DNA of 40,624 nt from Cyclobacteriaceae bacterium (lineage in GTDB: Bacteria; Bacteroidota; Bacteroidia; Cytophagales; Cyclobacteriaceae): the NCBI GenBank assembly GCA_016787605.1, contig JAEUUE010000121.1, positions 1-40,624 of the forward strand, in the 5' to 3' direction. The notes beneath the pieces are model-generated. The model worked only from the letters and a program-made list of their open reading frames with translations, did not search any database and was not told the origin of the DNA. The position numbers and the translations under genes are program-made. Below, piece by piece: positions 1-8,118 of this stretch. Each line of letters opens with the position of its first letter. Position 1 is the first letter of the stretch.

Positions 1-1293
1 CTCATTCATTATCGCTACCTCCACCATTGCATCGATGTACTTCGCGGAAAGTATCACAACCCCAACGACCCGGGACAGATTTCTCCGTACGAAGCCCTCT
101 CCACTGCCTTGGCTTCCACGGTCGGCATGGGCAACATCGCCGGGGTTGCTGCCGCCATTGCCCTCGGTGGACCGGGGGCCTTGTTCTGGATGTGGGTGAC
201 GGCGTTCATCGGCATGTCTACCAATTTCTTCACCAGCACGCTGTCGGTGATGTACCGCGGCAAAGATTCCGAAGGCGTTATCCAGGGAGGCCCGATGTAC
301 GTCATCCGCGAAGCCCTGGGTAAACGGTGGATGCCGCTCGCCGTACTCTTCAGCGTCTGTTGCATGATCGGTTGCCTGCCCATCTTCCAGGCGAACCAGT
401 TGACGCAGGCCATCATCGACATTGGCATCGACTCTCCCGAAGCCAGGGCGTGGTCGTTCGGTTTTCTCGGCTACGATGTCAACACGCTGAAGTTCAGCAT
501 TGGTTTCGTACTGACGGTAATCTCGGGTATTGTCATCCTGGGGGGCATTCAACGTATCGGCAGCTGGGCCGGCAAGATGGTCCCGTTGATGATTGTCATT
601 TATTTTGGCTGTGTGATTACCATCCTATTCATTCACATCCAGCAGGTGCCCGACATCCTTTGGATGATTGTCACCGACGCGTTTAAAGGCGAGTACTCTA
701 CAGCGCCTCCTGCCTTAGGAGGTGTCGTGGGAGGACTTATTGTAGCCGGCGTGCGTCGCGCCTCGTTCTCCAATGAGGCCGGCATCGGCACGGCCCCGAT
801 GGCGTTGGGCGCTTCGCAGAGCAAGGAGCCCATCCGTGAAGGTTTGGTTTCCATGATGAGCCCCGCCATTGACACCCTGGTCGTCTGCACGCTTACGGCG
901 CTTGCCATCCTGGCGACAGGCGTTTGGCGCAACGATGCCACCGGGGTCACCGTCACGGCCATGGCCTTCGAAACCTCTCTTGGAGTAGCTGGCAAATATC
1001 TACTCCTGTTGTGTGCCTTCTTCTTTGCCGTGACTTCGCTCTTCTCCTACTCGTATTATGGCAGCAAGGCGCTATCGTTTCTCATCGGCGTGAAATACAG
1101 CAGATACTACGACTACTTCTACCTCTCGACGATTGTGATTGGTGCCGTGTCTTCCATGGGGGACGTCATCAATGTGATTGATATTGCCTATGCCCTCATG
1201 GCGATTCCTACCATGCTGTCCGGGCTTGTCCTCGCTCCCCGTGTGATGGCGGAAGCCAAGGGTTATTTTGCGCGCCTGCGGCAGGAGCGCTGA
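1..1293 (+). CDS. AGCS-family alanine/glycine:Na+ symporter (5' truncated)
   Basis: This is an inner-membrane secondary transporter that should import alanine or glycine with Na+ (AGCS family). The reading frame is open from base 1 to the TGA at 1291-1293, so the gene begins outside the window; about 430 residues are present and only the N-terminal segment is missing. Family hallmarks are visible: a TVGMGNIAGVAAAIALGGPG segment followed by FWMW, a YRGK motif after the next helix, ASFSNEAGIGTAPMA in the middle, and repeated hydrophobic helices to the C-terminus (at least eight). An internal ATG at about 109 lies inside the conserved GNIAG region and is not a start. The stop codon directly abuts the stop codon of the convergent gene at 1294, leaving no intergenic terminator. 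Substrate specificity is inferred from the family only. Confidence 0.9.
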   Translation, partial: LIHYRYLHHCIDVLRGKYHNPNDPGQISPYEALSTALASTVGMGNIAGVAAAIALGGPGALFWMWVTAFIGMSTNFFTSTLSVMYRGKDSEGVIQGGPMYVIREALGKRWMPLAVLFSVCCMIGCLPIFQANQLTQAIIDIGIDSPEARAWSFGFLGYDVNTLKFSIGFVLTVISGIVILGGIQRIGSWAGKMVPLMIVIYFGCVITILFIHIQQVPDILWMIVTDAFKGEYSTAPPALGGVVGGLIVAGVRRASFSNEAGIGTAPMALGASQSKEPIREGLVSMMSPAIDTLVVCTLTALAILATGVWRNDATGVTVTAMAFETSLGVAGKYLLLLCAFFFAVTSLFSYSYYGSKALSFLIGVKYSRYYDYFYLSTIVIGAVSSMGDVINVIDIAYALMAIPTMLSGLVLAPRVMAEAKGYFARLRQER

Positions 1294-2733
1294 TTACTTG
1301 GGCTGATTGACCACCGTACGGTCGCTGACGTACGGGTAGTCGAATAATCCGTGCTCCTTGATGGCGGACTCCACTTTGTGGGGAACAAATTTTTCCCACC
1401 CGATCTCCCCCTTGCGGATCATCGCGAGCACGTTATCCGAGATGATGTGCAGATGGCTGGTGTTGGCATCGCGAATATCCTCGAGCTTCCCGTTCTTCAT
1501 CAGGAATCGGAAGAGGTCACGGGTATTTTCCGGGAGCTCGGCCTCGAAATCCTTCAGGGTGAAGAGTTCCTTCGTGTCCTTTTTCCACGCCGGGTAGATG
1601 TAGAGCTTGATGTTGGTACCGAACAATGTGCCAAAACTCTCCAGCAATCCGCCGCGCAGGTTCTCATAGGTTTTCTCCTCGAAGATCTTCTGCAGCGCAT
1701 AGATGCCCAGGATGATCGCGATCTTCTTTCCTTTCGTGGTCCGGGAGAGGTAATCGGTCAGGCGGTAGTACTCGTAGTAGTTGGAGATGAGCACTGTCTG
1801 CCCGAGAGAGCAGATGATATCGGCGCGGTGCAGGAAGTCTTTCTCGTCGATGTTCCCGTCGGCCCCCAGGTCATTGAGGGTGAGCTCGGTCAGGACGACA
1901 ATCTTCGACCGATCGACATCTGGCTCATTTTTGAAGTGACGCCGGGCCGTCAGCAGCATGTCCACGTTGACATGGGTGACCGGGCGGAAGCGGCCCCGCA
2001 GCACCAGTACATTCTTCTTGTAAAGCGCTTCCGACGGCTGAAGTACCGTGCCGTCGGGTCCAAACATGGCGGCTTTCGTCAGGCCGTTCTTCACAAGCTT
2101 CATCGCCATGAGGCGGTTGTCGACATGCTTGAAGTCCGGGCCGCTGATCCGGAGCATGTCAATTTCAATGCGCCGGGTAGTCAGCCCGTCGAGGAGCGAC
2201 ATCATGATCTTTTCGGGATCACTGAAGAACATGCACGCGTACAGCATGTTTACACCCACGGTACCGACCGCAAACTGCTGCTGGAGCTGGTCGTTGTCGT
2301 GCATCTTGATGTGGGCGACGCAGTCGTTGTACGGACCGAGTGGCTGCGTTTGGAAGCGAAGGCCCACCCAGCCATGGCCCTGGTTGGTGCGGTTATAGTT
2401 GAGGATTTCGATGGTGTCGGCAAAGGCGAAGAAGCGTACTTTGTCGGCACGATGCGGTAGTCGCTCATGAAGCAGCGCATACTCCTTCTCGAGCATGCTC
2501 AGCAGCCGGTCTTCCGATACATAGCGGTCGCAGACGCCGTAGATGGCATCGGAGAACTGCATGTCGTAGGCGGAGATGGTTTTGGCCACGGTGCCCGAGG
2601 CTCCGCCCACCTTAAAGAAACTGGCGGCAACCTCCTGCCCTGCGCCGATCTCGGCGAAAGAACCATAGATGGACTTGCTGAGATTGATCTGTAGGGCCTT
2701 TTCCTGGGTAGTGAGTTTCTTCTCCTCCGTCAT
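1294..2733 (-). CDS. Conserved Bacteroidota protein of unknown function, 479 aa
   Basis: I do not recognise a catalytic domain. The protein is soluble, without signal peptide or membrane helices. Conserved-looking stretches include KSIYGSFAEIGAGQEVAASF and GGASGTVAKTISAYDMQFSD near the N-terminus, GPDFKHVDNRLMAMKLV in the middle, and GQTVLISNYYEYYRLTDYL with YENLRGGLLESFGTLFGTNI towards the C-terminus. I recall relatives in other Bacteroidota carrying inconsistent transferred names such as nicotinate-nucleotide adenylyltransferase, but no HxGH-type nucleotidyltransferase motif is present, so I assign none. The start MTEEKK at 2733 is preferred over an upstream ATG at 2802, because the 23-residue extension looks like untranslated leader and contains a -7-like box. 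It is monocistronic and convergent with the AGCS gene with zero spacing. Confidence 0.85.
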   Translation of the reverse strand: MTEEKKLTTQEKALQINLSKSIYGSFAEIGAGQEVAASFFKVGGASGTVAKTISAYDMQFSDAIYGVCDRYVSEDRLLSMLEKEYALLHERLPHRADKVRFFAFADTIEILNYNRTNQGHGWVGLRFQTQPLGPYNDCVAHIKMHDNDQLQQQFAVGTVGVNMLYACMFFSDPEKIMMSLLDGLTTRRIEIDMLRISGPDFKHVDNRLMAMKLVKNGLTKAAMFGPDGTVLQPSEALYKKNVLVLRGRFRPVTHVNVDMLLTARRHFKNEPDVDRSKIVVLTELTLNDLGADGNIDEKDFLHRADIICSLGQTVLISNYYEYYRLTDYLSRTTKGKKIAIILGIYALQKIFEEKTYENLRGGLLESFGTLFGTNIKLYIYPAWKKDTKELFTLKDFEAELPENTRDLFRFLMKNGKLEDIRDANTSHLHIISDNVLAMIRKGEIGWEKFVPHKVESAIKEHGLFDYPYVSDRTVVNQPK

Positions 2734-2758
2734 AGCCAGATGAAAAAATGGGGTTTTA

Positions 2759-2766
2759 CAAAGGTA
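2759..2766 (-). promoter_or_regulatory. Bacteroidota -7 box for the unknown gene at 1294-2733
   Basis: Read on the minus strand this is TACCTTTG, a full match to the Bacteroidota -7 consensus TAnnTTTG, 25 bases upstream of the chosen ATG at 2733. The -33 element is weak: the nearest TTG (2782-2784) sits 15 bp away instead of about 20. The box falls inside the longer alternative reading frame, which supports the downstream start. Confidence 0.4.
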
Positions 2767-2820
2767 GCTTTTCTTTTCGATCAATTTCTGTACCATCCCC
2801 ATCCGGCAAGCCTACCCCCC

Positions 2821-2852
2821 TTTTGATTATTGACGACATTCCGTCTATTTTG
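2821..2852 (+). promoter_or_regulatory. Putative promoter of the NSS symporter gene
   Basis: TTTTG at 2821-2825 is followed after 20 bp by TATTTTG at 2846-2852. The spacing matches the -33/-7 arrangement of Bacteroidota promoters, although the -7 box is one base shorter than TAnnTTTG. The ATG lies 25 bases downstream at 2878. Confidence 0.45.
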
Positions 2853-2877
2853 CGCCCTTTGTTTTAATGAATAACCT

Positions 2878-4311
2878 ATGAGCAGCAGGGGTAACTTCTC
2901 CGGAAGAATCGGATTCATTCTGGCTGCCGCCGGTTCGGCCGTCGGCTTGGGCAACATCTGGCGCTTCCCCTACCTGGCGGGAGCCAACGGCGGCGCCATC
3001 TTCCTTGTCGTTTACCTGGCCTGCATCCTCCTGCTCTGCTACCCGGTGATGGTCGGGGAAATCGCCATCGGCCGGGCCGCCAACAGCGATGCCTTCGGCT
3101 CCTACTCCAAGTTGGGCACACGCCGGTGGGGATACCTCGGGTTGTTCGGGATCATGGCCGGCGTTTTCATCCTCTCCTTTTATAACGTAGTGGCCGGATG
3201 GGCCTTCGGGTATTTCCTCCACATCTCCTTTGGGGACCTCCTCAATCACCAGGATTTCGGCGGGTTCTTCGGCGCCTACGTCAACGACATCATCGACGTG
3301 AGTTCGGCGTCCGGTCTCGCCAATTCCAACCTGATCTTCTCCCTGATCTTCATGGCCGTCACGGCGATTATCGTAAGCCAGGGCATCCAGAAAGGAATCG
3401 AAGCAGCCAATAAAATCATGATGCCGTCACTGTACCTGATACTGCTCGGCATCATTGTTTATTCACTTTCCCTGCCCAATGCCATGTCAGGCGTACGGTT
3501 CTACCTGGTCCCCGACTTCAGTGAACTGAATGTTGGTACGGTCGTCAATGGCCTGAAGCAGGCGTTCTTCTCGCTCTCCCTGGGTATGGGTGCCCTGATC
3601 ACCTATGGCTCCTACCTGAGCAAGAAGGAGAACATCGCTTCCTCAGCCATTGTGATCTCGATCGCCGATACCTCTGTGGCCTTCTTCTCGGGCCTGATGG
3701 TTTTCCCGCTGGTCCATTTCCTGGCCTTCAAACTCAACATCGATCCCACCCAAATTGGCACGCAGGGCCCGCCGCTGATCTTTGTCGTTCTCCCTCAGAT
3801 CTTCAGTGAAATGGGCGCCATCCTCGGCCGAGTCGTGGGCGGAGCCTTTTTCCTCCTGGTTTGCTTTGCGGCCCTTACCAGTACCATTTCCCTGCTGGAG
3901 GTACCAGTGGCTTACCTGGTCGACCAAAAGAAGATGAATCGCAAAGTAGTGGTTTGGGGTCTTGCCCTCCTGATCTTCATCCTCGGCCTCCCAAGCATGA
4001 TGAGCCAGGGCATGATCGCTTCGCTGAACAAACTGACTTTCTATCGCGGACAGGACTTTCTGACGTTTATTGCCGACATGTGCGACATCTCCCTGACGGT
4101 TGGCGGCGCGCTGATGTGCATCTTTATCTCCCGCCAGTGGGGAATTGACAAGATGGATGCCGAACTGGTCAATGGCAACGAGGGGTACATGCAGTCACGG
4201 ACAAGATCCTATCTGCACTTTACGATCCGCTGGGTGGCCCCTGTCCTGCTGGGGGTCCTCTCCTTGCTGATCATTGTGGAGAAGTTCTTCGGCGTAGAGA
4301 ATCTACTATAG
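2878..4311 (+). CDS. NSS-family sodium-dependent symporter (SNF type)
   Basis: This is a 477-residue inner-membrane transporter of the neurotransmitter:sodium symporter family; bacterial members import amino acids or related compounds with Na+. The signature sits at the first helix: GRIGFILAAAGSAVGLGNIW followed by RFPYLAGANGGAIF at residues about 6-39, containing the unwound Na+/substrate-binding region. About twelve hydrophobic helices follow, with QAFFSLSLGMGALITYGSYL (the TM6 region with its GxG break) and a TM8-like segment VCFAALTSTISLLEVPVAYL. Length suits the shorter bacterial branch. It is preceded by a plausible promoter and followed by a hairpin terminator shared with the convergent gene. 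It is the second Na+-coupled amino-acid-type transporter within 4.3 kb. The substrate cannot be read from sequence. Confidence 0.93.
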   Translation: MSSRGNFSGRIGFILAAAGSAVGLGNIWRFPYLAGANGGAIFLVVYLACILLLCYPVMVGEIAIGRAANSDAFGSYSKLGTRRWGYLGLFGIMAGVFILSFYNVVAGWAFGYFLHISFGDLLNHQDFGGFFGAYVNDIIDVSSASGLANSNLIFSLIFMAVTAIIVSQGIQKGIEAANKIMMPSLYLILLGIIVYSLSLPNAMSGVRFYLVPDFSELNVGTVVNGLKQAFFSLSLGMGALITYGSYLSKKENIASSAIVISIADTSVAFFSGLMVFPLVHFLAFKLNIDPTQIGTQGPPLIFVVLPQIFSEMGAILGRVVGGAFFLLVCFAALTSTISLLEVPVAYLVDQKKMNRKVVVWGLALLIFILGLPSMMSQGMIASLNKLTFYRGQDFLTFIADMCDISLTVGGALMCIFISRQWGIDKMDAELVNGNEGYMQSRTRSYLHFTIRWVAPVLLGVLSLLIIVEKFFGVENLL

Positions 4312-4331
4312 TCCCAAAGCCTGAGACTGGA

Positions 4332-4359
4332 GTGTCCTACACCTTACGATGTAGGACAC
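4332..4359. terminator. Bidirectional hairpin terminator between convergent genes
   Basis: A perfect 10-bp inverted repeat, GTGTCCTACA at 4332-4341 and TGTAGGACAC at 4350-4359, encloses an 8-base loop. It lies in the 54-bp gap between two convergent stop codons (4311 and 4366). T-tracts are poor on both sides, so it is a hairpin-type terminator rather than a textbook Rho-independent one. Confidence 0.7.
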
Positions 4360-4365
4360 CCTTAA

Positions 4366-5433
4366 TCACTCAACCCAGTCGGCCACGAAGAGATTGGTAT
4401 CCCGGGTACCCTGGTTGTTCCGGTTAGAGGAAAATACCAGCTTCTTCCCGTCGGGTGAGAACATGGCAAAGGAGTCAAACACTTTGTCGTAGGTGATCTG
4501 CTCCAGCCCGGTCCCGTCTTCATTGATCATGAAGAGATTGAATTCAAAGCCTCGTGTGCCCTTGTGGTTGGAACTGAAGATGATCTTCTTACCGGAGGGA
4601 TGATAGAAGGGTGCCCAGTTGGCTTTGCCCAGCTTCGTCACCTGGCGCAGGTTGCTTCCGTCCACATTGCAGACAAAAATTTCCATGGAAGTAGGCGCCA
4701 CCAGGCCATTCTTCAGGTTCTCGCGGTATTCCTGCTTCTCCTCTTCGGTGCTGAAGCGTGAAGCGCGGAAAACGATTTTCGAACCATCCGGAGAAAAGAA
4801 GGCTCCACCATCATAGCCCAACTCGTGGGTAATCTGCTTTACGTTGGATCCGTCAATGTTCATGACGTAAAGATCCAGGTCGCCATTGCGCGTGGAGGTA
4901 AACACAATCTTGTCCTTCTTCGGAGATACGGTGGCCTCCGCATCGTAGCCGGGTGTATCGGTAAGACGTTTGATCATCTTCCCGTTCAGGTCGGCAATGA
5001 AGATGTCATACGAATCATAGATAGGCCACAAGTACTTTCCGCCCGGGCGACGTTCCGGTTCCGGGGGGCATGCCTCGCCACCCAGGTGGGTCGACGCGTA
5101 GAGAATGGACTTTCCATTCGGCATGAAAAAGGCGCAGGTGGTTCTCCCCTTCCCGGTGCTGATGAGCGTGGGCATGTGGCCGTCGCTGAGGTCAAGGCCA
5201 TCCACCGGCATATAGAAAATCTGGTCGCACCCCAGGCCCCACTTCTTGTTGTTGGACTGAAAGCTCACCATTTTACTGTCGAAACTCCAGTAGGCTTCGG
5301 CGTTGTCCCCACCGAAAGTCAGCTGGCGGACGTTGGATAAGTGCTTCTCTTCCGGGTAGCGGAGGATCGGTTGCGCGGTAACCGGTGCCACGAGCGGCAG
5401 AAGGGCGAGGAGGGCAACGAAACGGTTCATCAT
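4366..5433 (-). CDS. Secreted TolB-like (PD40/WD40-like) beta-propeller protein
   Basis: This 355-residue protein starts with a clear signal peptide (MMNRFVALLALLPLVAPVTA, cleavage near AQ-P), so it should act in the periplasm or at the cell surface. The mature part consists of repeated propeller blades with TolB/PD40 hallmarks: SFDSKMVSFQSNNK, MPNGKSILYAST, SPKKDKIVFTSTRNGDLDLY, SPDGSKIVFRASR, HPSGKKIIFSSNHKG and SPDGKKLVFSSNRN, about six blades. It lacks the separate N-terminal domain of true TolB and has no tol/pal neighbours, so it is a TolB-like propeller of unknown partner rather than TolB. Either of two tandem ATGs at the start (5433 or 5430) could be used. It appears to be monocistronic. 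Confidence 0.85.
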   Translation of the reverse strand: MMNRFVALLALLPLVAPVTAQPILRYPEEKHLSNVRQLTFGGDNAEAYWSFDSKMVSFQSNNKKWGLGCDQIFYMPVDGLDLSDGHMPTLISTGKGRTTCAFFMPNGKSILYASTHLGGEACPPEPERRPGGKYLWPIYDSYDIFIADLNGKMIKRLTDTPGYDAEATVSPKKDKIVFTSTRNGDLDLYVMNIDGSNVKQITHELGYDGGAFFSPDGSKIVFRASRFSTEEEKQEYRENLKNGLVAPTSMEIFVCNVDGSNLRQVTKLGKANWAPFYHPSGKKIIFSSNHKGTRGFEFNLFMINEDGTGLEQITYDKVFDSFAMFSPDGKKLVFSSNRNNQGTRDTNLFVADWVE

Positions 5434-5514
5434 AGGGTTCTTGGAGCGGTTAATGGAAATCCGGGCTCAAAATAAGGATATGCAAAGGACATGCCGTACC
5501 CGCACAGGGAAGAA

Positions 5515-7197
5515 TTATGCCCGCGCCGCGTGTTCTTCCTTCAGGGCCCGGCGTAGGATCTTTCCCACGTTGGTCTTGGGCAACTCCTTTCGGAACTCGA
5601 AATGCCGGGGAACCTTGTAATTGGTCAGGTTTTCATGGCAGTAGGCCTTCAACTGCTCCTCGGTGAGGGAGGCATCCCGCTTTACGACAAAGACCTTGAT
5701 GGCTTCCCCCGACTTTTCATCGGGAACGCCAATCGCCGCCACTTCCATCACCTTGGGATGCATAGCCAGGATATTCTCAATCTCGTTGGGAAATACGTTG
5801 AACCCGGAAACTTTGATCATGTCCTTCTTCCGGTCGACAATCTTGAAGAAACCTTCCGAATCCATAATGCCGATATCGCCGGTGCGGAACCACTCCCGGT
5901 GAAAGAAGACTCCATCGTTGTCTTTTTGCCAATACCCGCGCATCACTTGCGGGCCACGGGCACAAATTTCCCCTGGCTGTCCCTGGGGCAGCCGGTTTCC
6001 ATGGTCATCAAAGATGGCCAACTCCGTGGAAGGCATCGGCAGGCCGATGGTTCCGCGCTTGTGCTTTCCGTCCAGCGGGTTGCAGGTTAAAACGGGTGAC
6101 GTCTCGCTCAGCCCGTAGCCTTCCACAATGGGTTTGCCGGTGACCTGCTCCCACCGGATAGCTACGGCGTCCTGTACGGCCATGGCGCCGCCGATAGCGC
6201 CGTGCAATTGAGAGAAGTCGCAGGTTTGGAACTCTTCATTGTGCAGCAGCGCGTTGAAAAGCGTATTCACCCCGGTCAGGATGGTAAACCGGTGTTTTTT
6301 AAGTTCCTTGACAAAGGCCGGGATGTCGCGGGGGTTGGTGATCAGCACATTCTTCACTCCCGACGCATACATCAGGAGCCCGTTGACGGTCAGGCCGAAA
6401 CTGTGATACATGGGAATGGCCGTGATCATGATGTCTTCCTTGAAACCCGCCATGAGGTAGGGTCTGAACCAGTGGGTGACCATCATGTTATGCGCCACCA
6501 GGTTGCGGTGCGACAATTGGGCGCCCTTGGATACCCCCGTTGTTCCGCCGGTATATTGAAGAACAGCAAGGTCTTCGGCGTCAACATGCGGTTTCTCCAG
6601 GCGCATCGACCTGCCTTCCCTGAGTGCCTGCCTGAATGATATGGCACCCGGCAATTGATACGGGGGCACCAGCTTCTTCACATTCCGAACAACAAAATTT
6701 ACCACCGTGCCCTTAATTGGTCCAAGCATATCGCCAAGACTGGTGAGGATGATATGGCGGGCCGGTATCCGGCTCCTGATACTCTGCAAATTCTCTGCGA
6801 AATTCTCCAGGATGACGATGGCCGACACGCCAGCGTCATTAAACTGGTATTCCATCTCGCGCGGCGTGTAAAGCGGGTTGGTGTTAACGACGATCAGGCC
6901 TGCCTTCCAGCACCCGAAGAGCGCAACGGGAAACTGAAGCACATTGGGCAACTGGATGGCTACTCGTTCCCCTTTGGTCAACCCCAGGCCAAACTGCAAG
7001 TAGGCCGCGAATTGCGTCGACAACTGGTCGATCTCGGCGAACGTGAGGGAGCGCCCCATATTCACATAGGCGACGCGGGGTGCGTATTTCTCCACCGCCA
7101 CCTCCAGGAGTTCAATGACATTTTCGTATTCCAGCGGACCAATCGTGGCCGGAATGCCGTAAGGATAACGCGAGACCCAGGGAAAACCGTTTGACAT
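5515..7197 (-). CDS. Long-chain fatty acid--CoA ligase (AMP-binding, FadD-like)
   Basis: This 560-residue member of the ANL superfamily activates fatty acids to acyl-CoA through an acyl-adenylate, at the inner face of the membrane. Visible motifs are the P-loop YTGGTTGVSKG (residues 215-225), the A5 motif YGLSETSP (361-368), FRTGD (437-441), the hinge region IVDRKKDMIKVSGFNVFPNE (453-472) and the C-terminal catalytic lysine K546 in PKTNVGKILRR. Length matches FadD. I chose MSNGFPWV at 7197; an in-frame ATG at 7284 would add 29 residues but runs into the strong hairpin at 7249-7282 and is unlikely. No fad operon genes are adjacent. Chain-length specificity is inferred from the family. Confidence 0.9.
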   Translation of the reverse strand: MSNGFPWVSRYPYGIPATIGPLEYENVIELLEVAVEKYAPRVAYVNMGRSLTFAEIDQLSTQFAAYLQFGLGLTKGERVAIQLPNVLQFPVALFGCWKAGLIVVNTNPLYTPREMEYQFNDAGVSAIVILENFAENLQSIRSRIPARHIILTSLGDMLGPIKGTVVNFVVRNVKKLVPPYQLPGAISFRQALREGRSMRLEKPHVDAEDLAVLQYTGGTTGVSKGAQLSHRNLVAHNMMVTHWFRPYLMAGFKEDIMITAIPMYHSFGLTVNGLLMYASGVKNVLITNPRDIPAFVKELKKHRFTILTGVNTLFNALLHNEEFQTCDFSQLHGAIGGAMAVQDAVAIRWEQVTGKPIVEGYGLSETSPVLTCNPLDGKHKRGTIGLPMPSTELAIFDDHGNRLPQGQPGEICARGPQVMRGYWQKDNDGVFFHREWFRTGDIGIMDSEGFFKIVDRKKDMIKVSGFNVFPNEIENILAMHPKVMEVAAIGVPDEKSGEAIKVFVVKRDASLTEEQLKAYCHENLTNYKVPRHFEFRKELPKTNVGKILRRALKEEHAARA

Positions 7198-7248
7198 ATC
7201 CCCGAAGATGGCACAGAAAACGTGGGCAAAAAAGAGGCGTCCAAATAA

Positions 7249-7282
7249 GAACGGGAAATTGCCGGACGACAATTTCCCGTTC
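7249..7282 (-). terminator. Strong hairpin 3' of the tRNA-like RNA / in the ligase leader
   Basis: GAACGGGAAATTG (7249-7261) and CAATTTCCCGTTC (7270-7282) form a perfect 13-bp stem with an 8-base loop. On the minus strand it begins 3 bases after the 3' end of the candidate RNA at 7286-7479 and is followed by TTATTT, as expected for an intrinsic terminator. It also lies 52 bp upstream of the acyl-CoA ligase ATG, so it could instead attenuate read-through into that gene. Confidence 0.6.
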
Positions 7283-7285
7283 ATG

Positions 7286-7479
7286 CTGTAGAGGAAGGGC
7301 TCGAACCTTCACGGGGCAGTTAGCTGCAGGACAAGGAATTCACTTGAGTGGTCAATCCTGGTCCGCCGAGACGGACACTATCCTGAGTTTATCCCGTGTC
7401 CGAGATTCCGCTTCGGGCCTCCCGGACTTCCCCACCCCCGAGACAGGAGGGCTTGTCTGCCAATTTCAACACCCTACAG
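7286..7479 (-). ncRNA. Candidate structured RNA with tRNA-like ends and giant variable arm
   Basis: Read on the minus strand, 7479 to 7286 forms class-II tRNA-like arms. The acceptor pairs TGTAGGG (7478-7472) with CTCTACA (7293-7287), and one more C-G pair is possible. The D-arm is TTG / AAATTGGCAGA / CAA (7469-7453) with the invariant GG and flanking A residues of leucine-type tRNAs. An anticodon-like arm CCCTC / CTGTCTC / GGGGG spans 7451-7435. The T-arm is GAAGG / TTCGAGC / CCTTC (7310-7294). Between the last two arms, GGGG (7433-7430) pairs with CCCC (7316-7313) to close an insert of about 113 nt. The insert contains further hairpins: a 7-bp stem 7372-7378/7396-7402, and a long interrupted stem 7329-7337/7356-7364. 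No CCA is encoded. The loop would read GUC with U at position 37, so a conventional decoding tRNA is unlikely. Function is unknown. Confidence 0.5.
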
Positions 7480-7499
7480 TTTGTGCCTGATTGGTGGTT

Positions 7500-7531
7500 C
7501 AAAGTAACGCCGAAGTGCACCCTGAATTCAA
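7500..7531 (-). promoter_or_regulatory. Possible promoter of the tRNA-like RNA
   Basis: On the minus strand TTG (7531-7529) is followed after 22 bp by TACTTTG (7506-7500), resembling the Bacteroidota -33/-7 pair with one base missing in the -7 box and spacing 1-2 bp long. Its start site would be near 7493, about 14 bases upstream of the 5' end of the candidate RNA. The rest of the gap up to the Lrp gene at 7597 is AT-rich and shows nothing else I can name. Confidence 0.3.
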
Positions 7532-7596
7532 TACAACTACAGAAACTTTACATTTATTTAAGTTTTCTGCCTAGTATTGGAGTCAATACTATACAC

Positions 7597-8076
7597 ATGA
7601 TTAAAAGAACATCAAATAATTACATTTTTGACAAAACAGACCTTGCCATCCTGGATGTTTTGGTAAAGGACGCCAAGAAGCCCTACACCGAGGTGGCCCG
7701 CTTGGTACACGTTTCACAAGGAACTGTCCACATCCGAATGAACAAGCTGCTGGAAGCAGGGATTGTAGAACGAACCACCCTGAAAATCAACTATGCCAAG
7801 CTGGGGTACGACATCACCGCTTTTATTGGTATTTACCTGGAAAAGAGCGCGTTATACGATCAAGTGCTGGAAAGACTTAAAGAGATTCCTGAGATCACCA
7901 GCATCCACTACACGACCGGCAACTACTCCATGTTTGTAAAGATCCATTGCCGGGACACCAACCACCTCCGGGAAGTCCTGCACGACCGGATGCAACAGGT
8001 TTCGGGGATTGAACGGACCGAAACGATGATCAGCCTGGAGGAAAGCCTGGACCGGAACCTGAGCCTCTCGCGTTAA
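7597..8076 (+). CDS. Lrp/AsnC-family transcriptional regulator
   Basis: This is a 159-residue DNA-binding regulator. The N-terminal winged helix-turn-helix covers about residues 10-65 (FDKTDLAILDVLVKDAKKPY, then TEVARLVHVSQGTVHIRMNK), followed by the RAM ligand-binding/dimer domain (residues about 70-150, with AFIGIYLEKS, ITSIHYTTGNYSMFVKI and IERTETMISLEES). Length and architecture are standard for the family. The start MIKRTSNN at 7597 is chosen because the 67-residue upstream extension, from an ATG at 7396, has no family resemblance and runs through the structured RNA locus. It lies 82 bp upstream of sufB in the same orientation, so it may sense an amino acid and influence the SUF genes. 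That link is only inferred; Lrp/AsnC control of suf is not something I know as established. Confidence 0.88.
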   Translation: MIKRTSNNYIFDKTDLAILDVLVKDAKKPYTEVARLVHVSQGTVHIRMNKLLEAGIVERTTLKINYAKLGYDITAFIGIYLEKSALYDQVLERLKEIPEITSIHYTTGNYSMFVKIHCRDTNHLREVLHDRMQQVSGIERTETMISLEESLDRNLSLSR

Positions 8077-8118
8077 TTAATATTGAGTATCCCTGAACCT
8101 TGCGGGGGGATTATTGTT

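Noticed and set aside
7286-7479. Group I intron in a tRNA-Leu gene as explanation for the tRNA-like RNA
   Set aside because: I looked for group I catalytic-core motifs (P, Q, R, S elements) and for a 3' exon that restores the anticodon stem. Neither is found, and CCCTC already pairs with the immediately following GGGGG. tmRNA, RNase P and SRP RNA consensus elements were also not matched convincingly.
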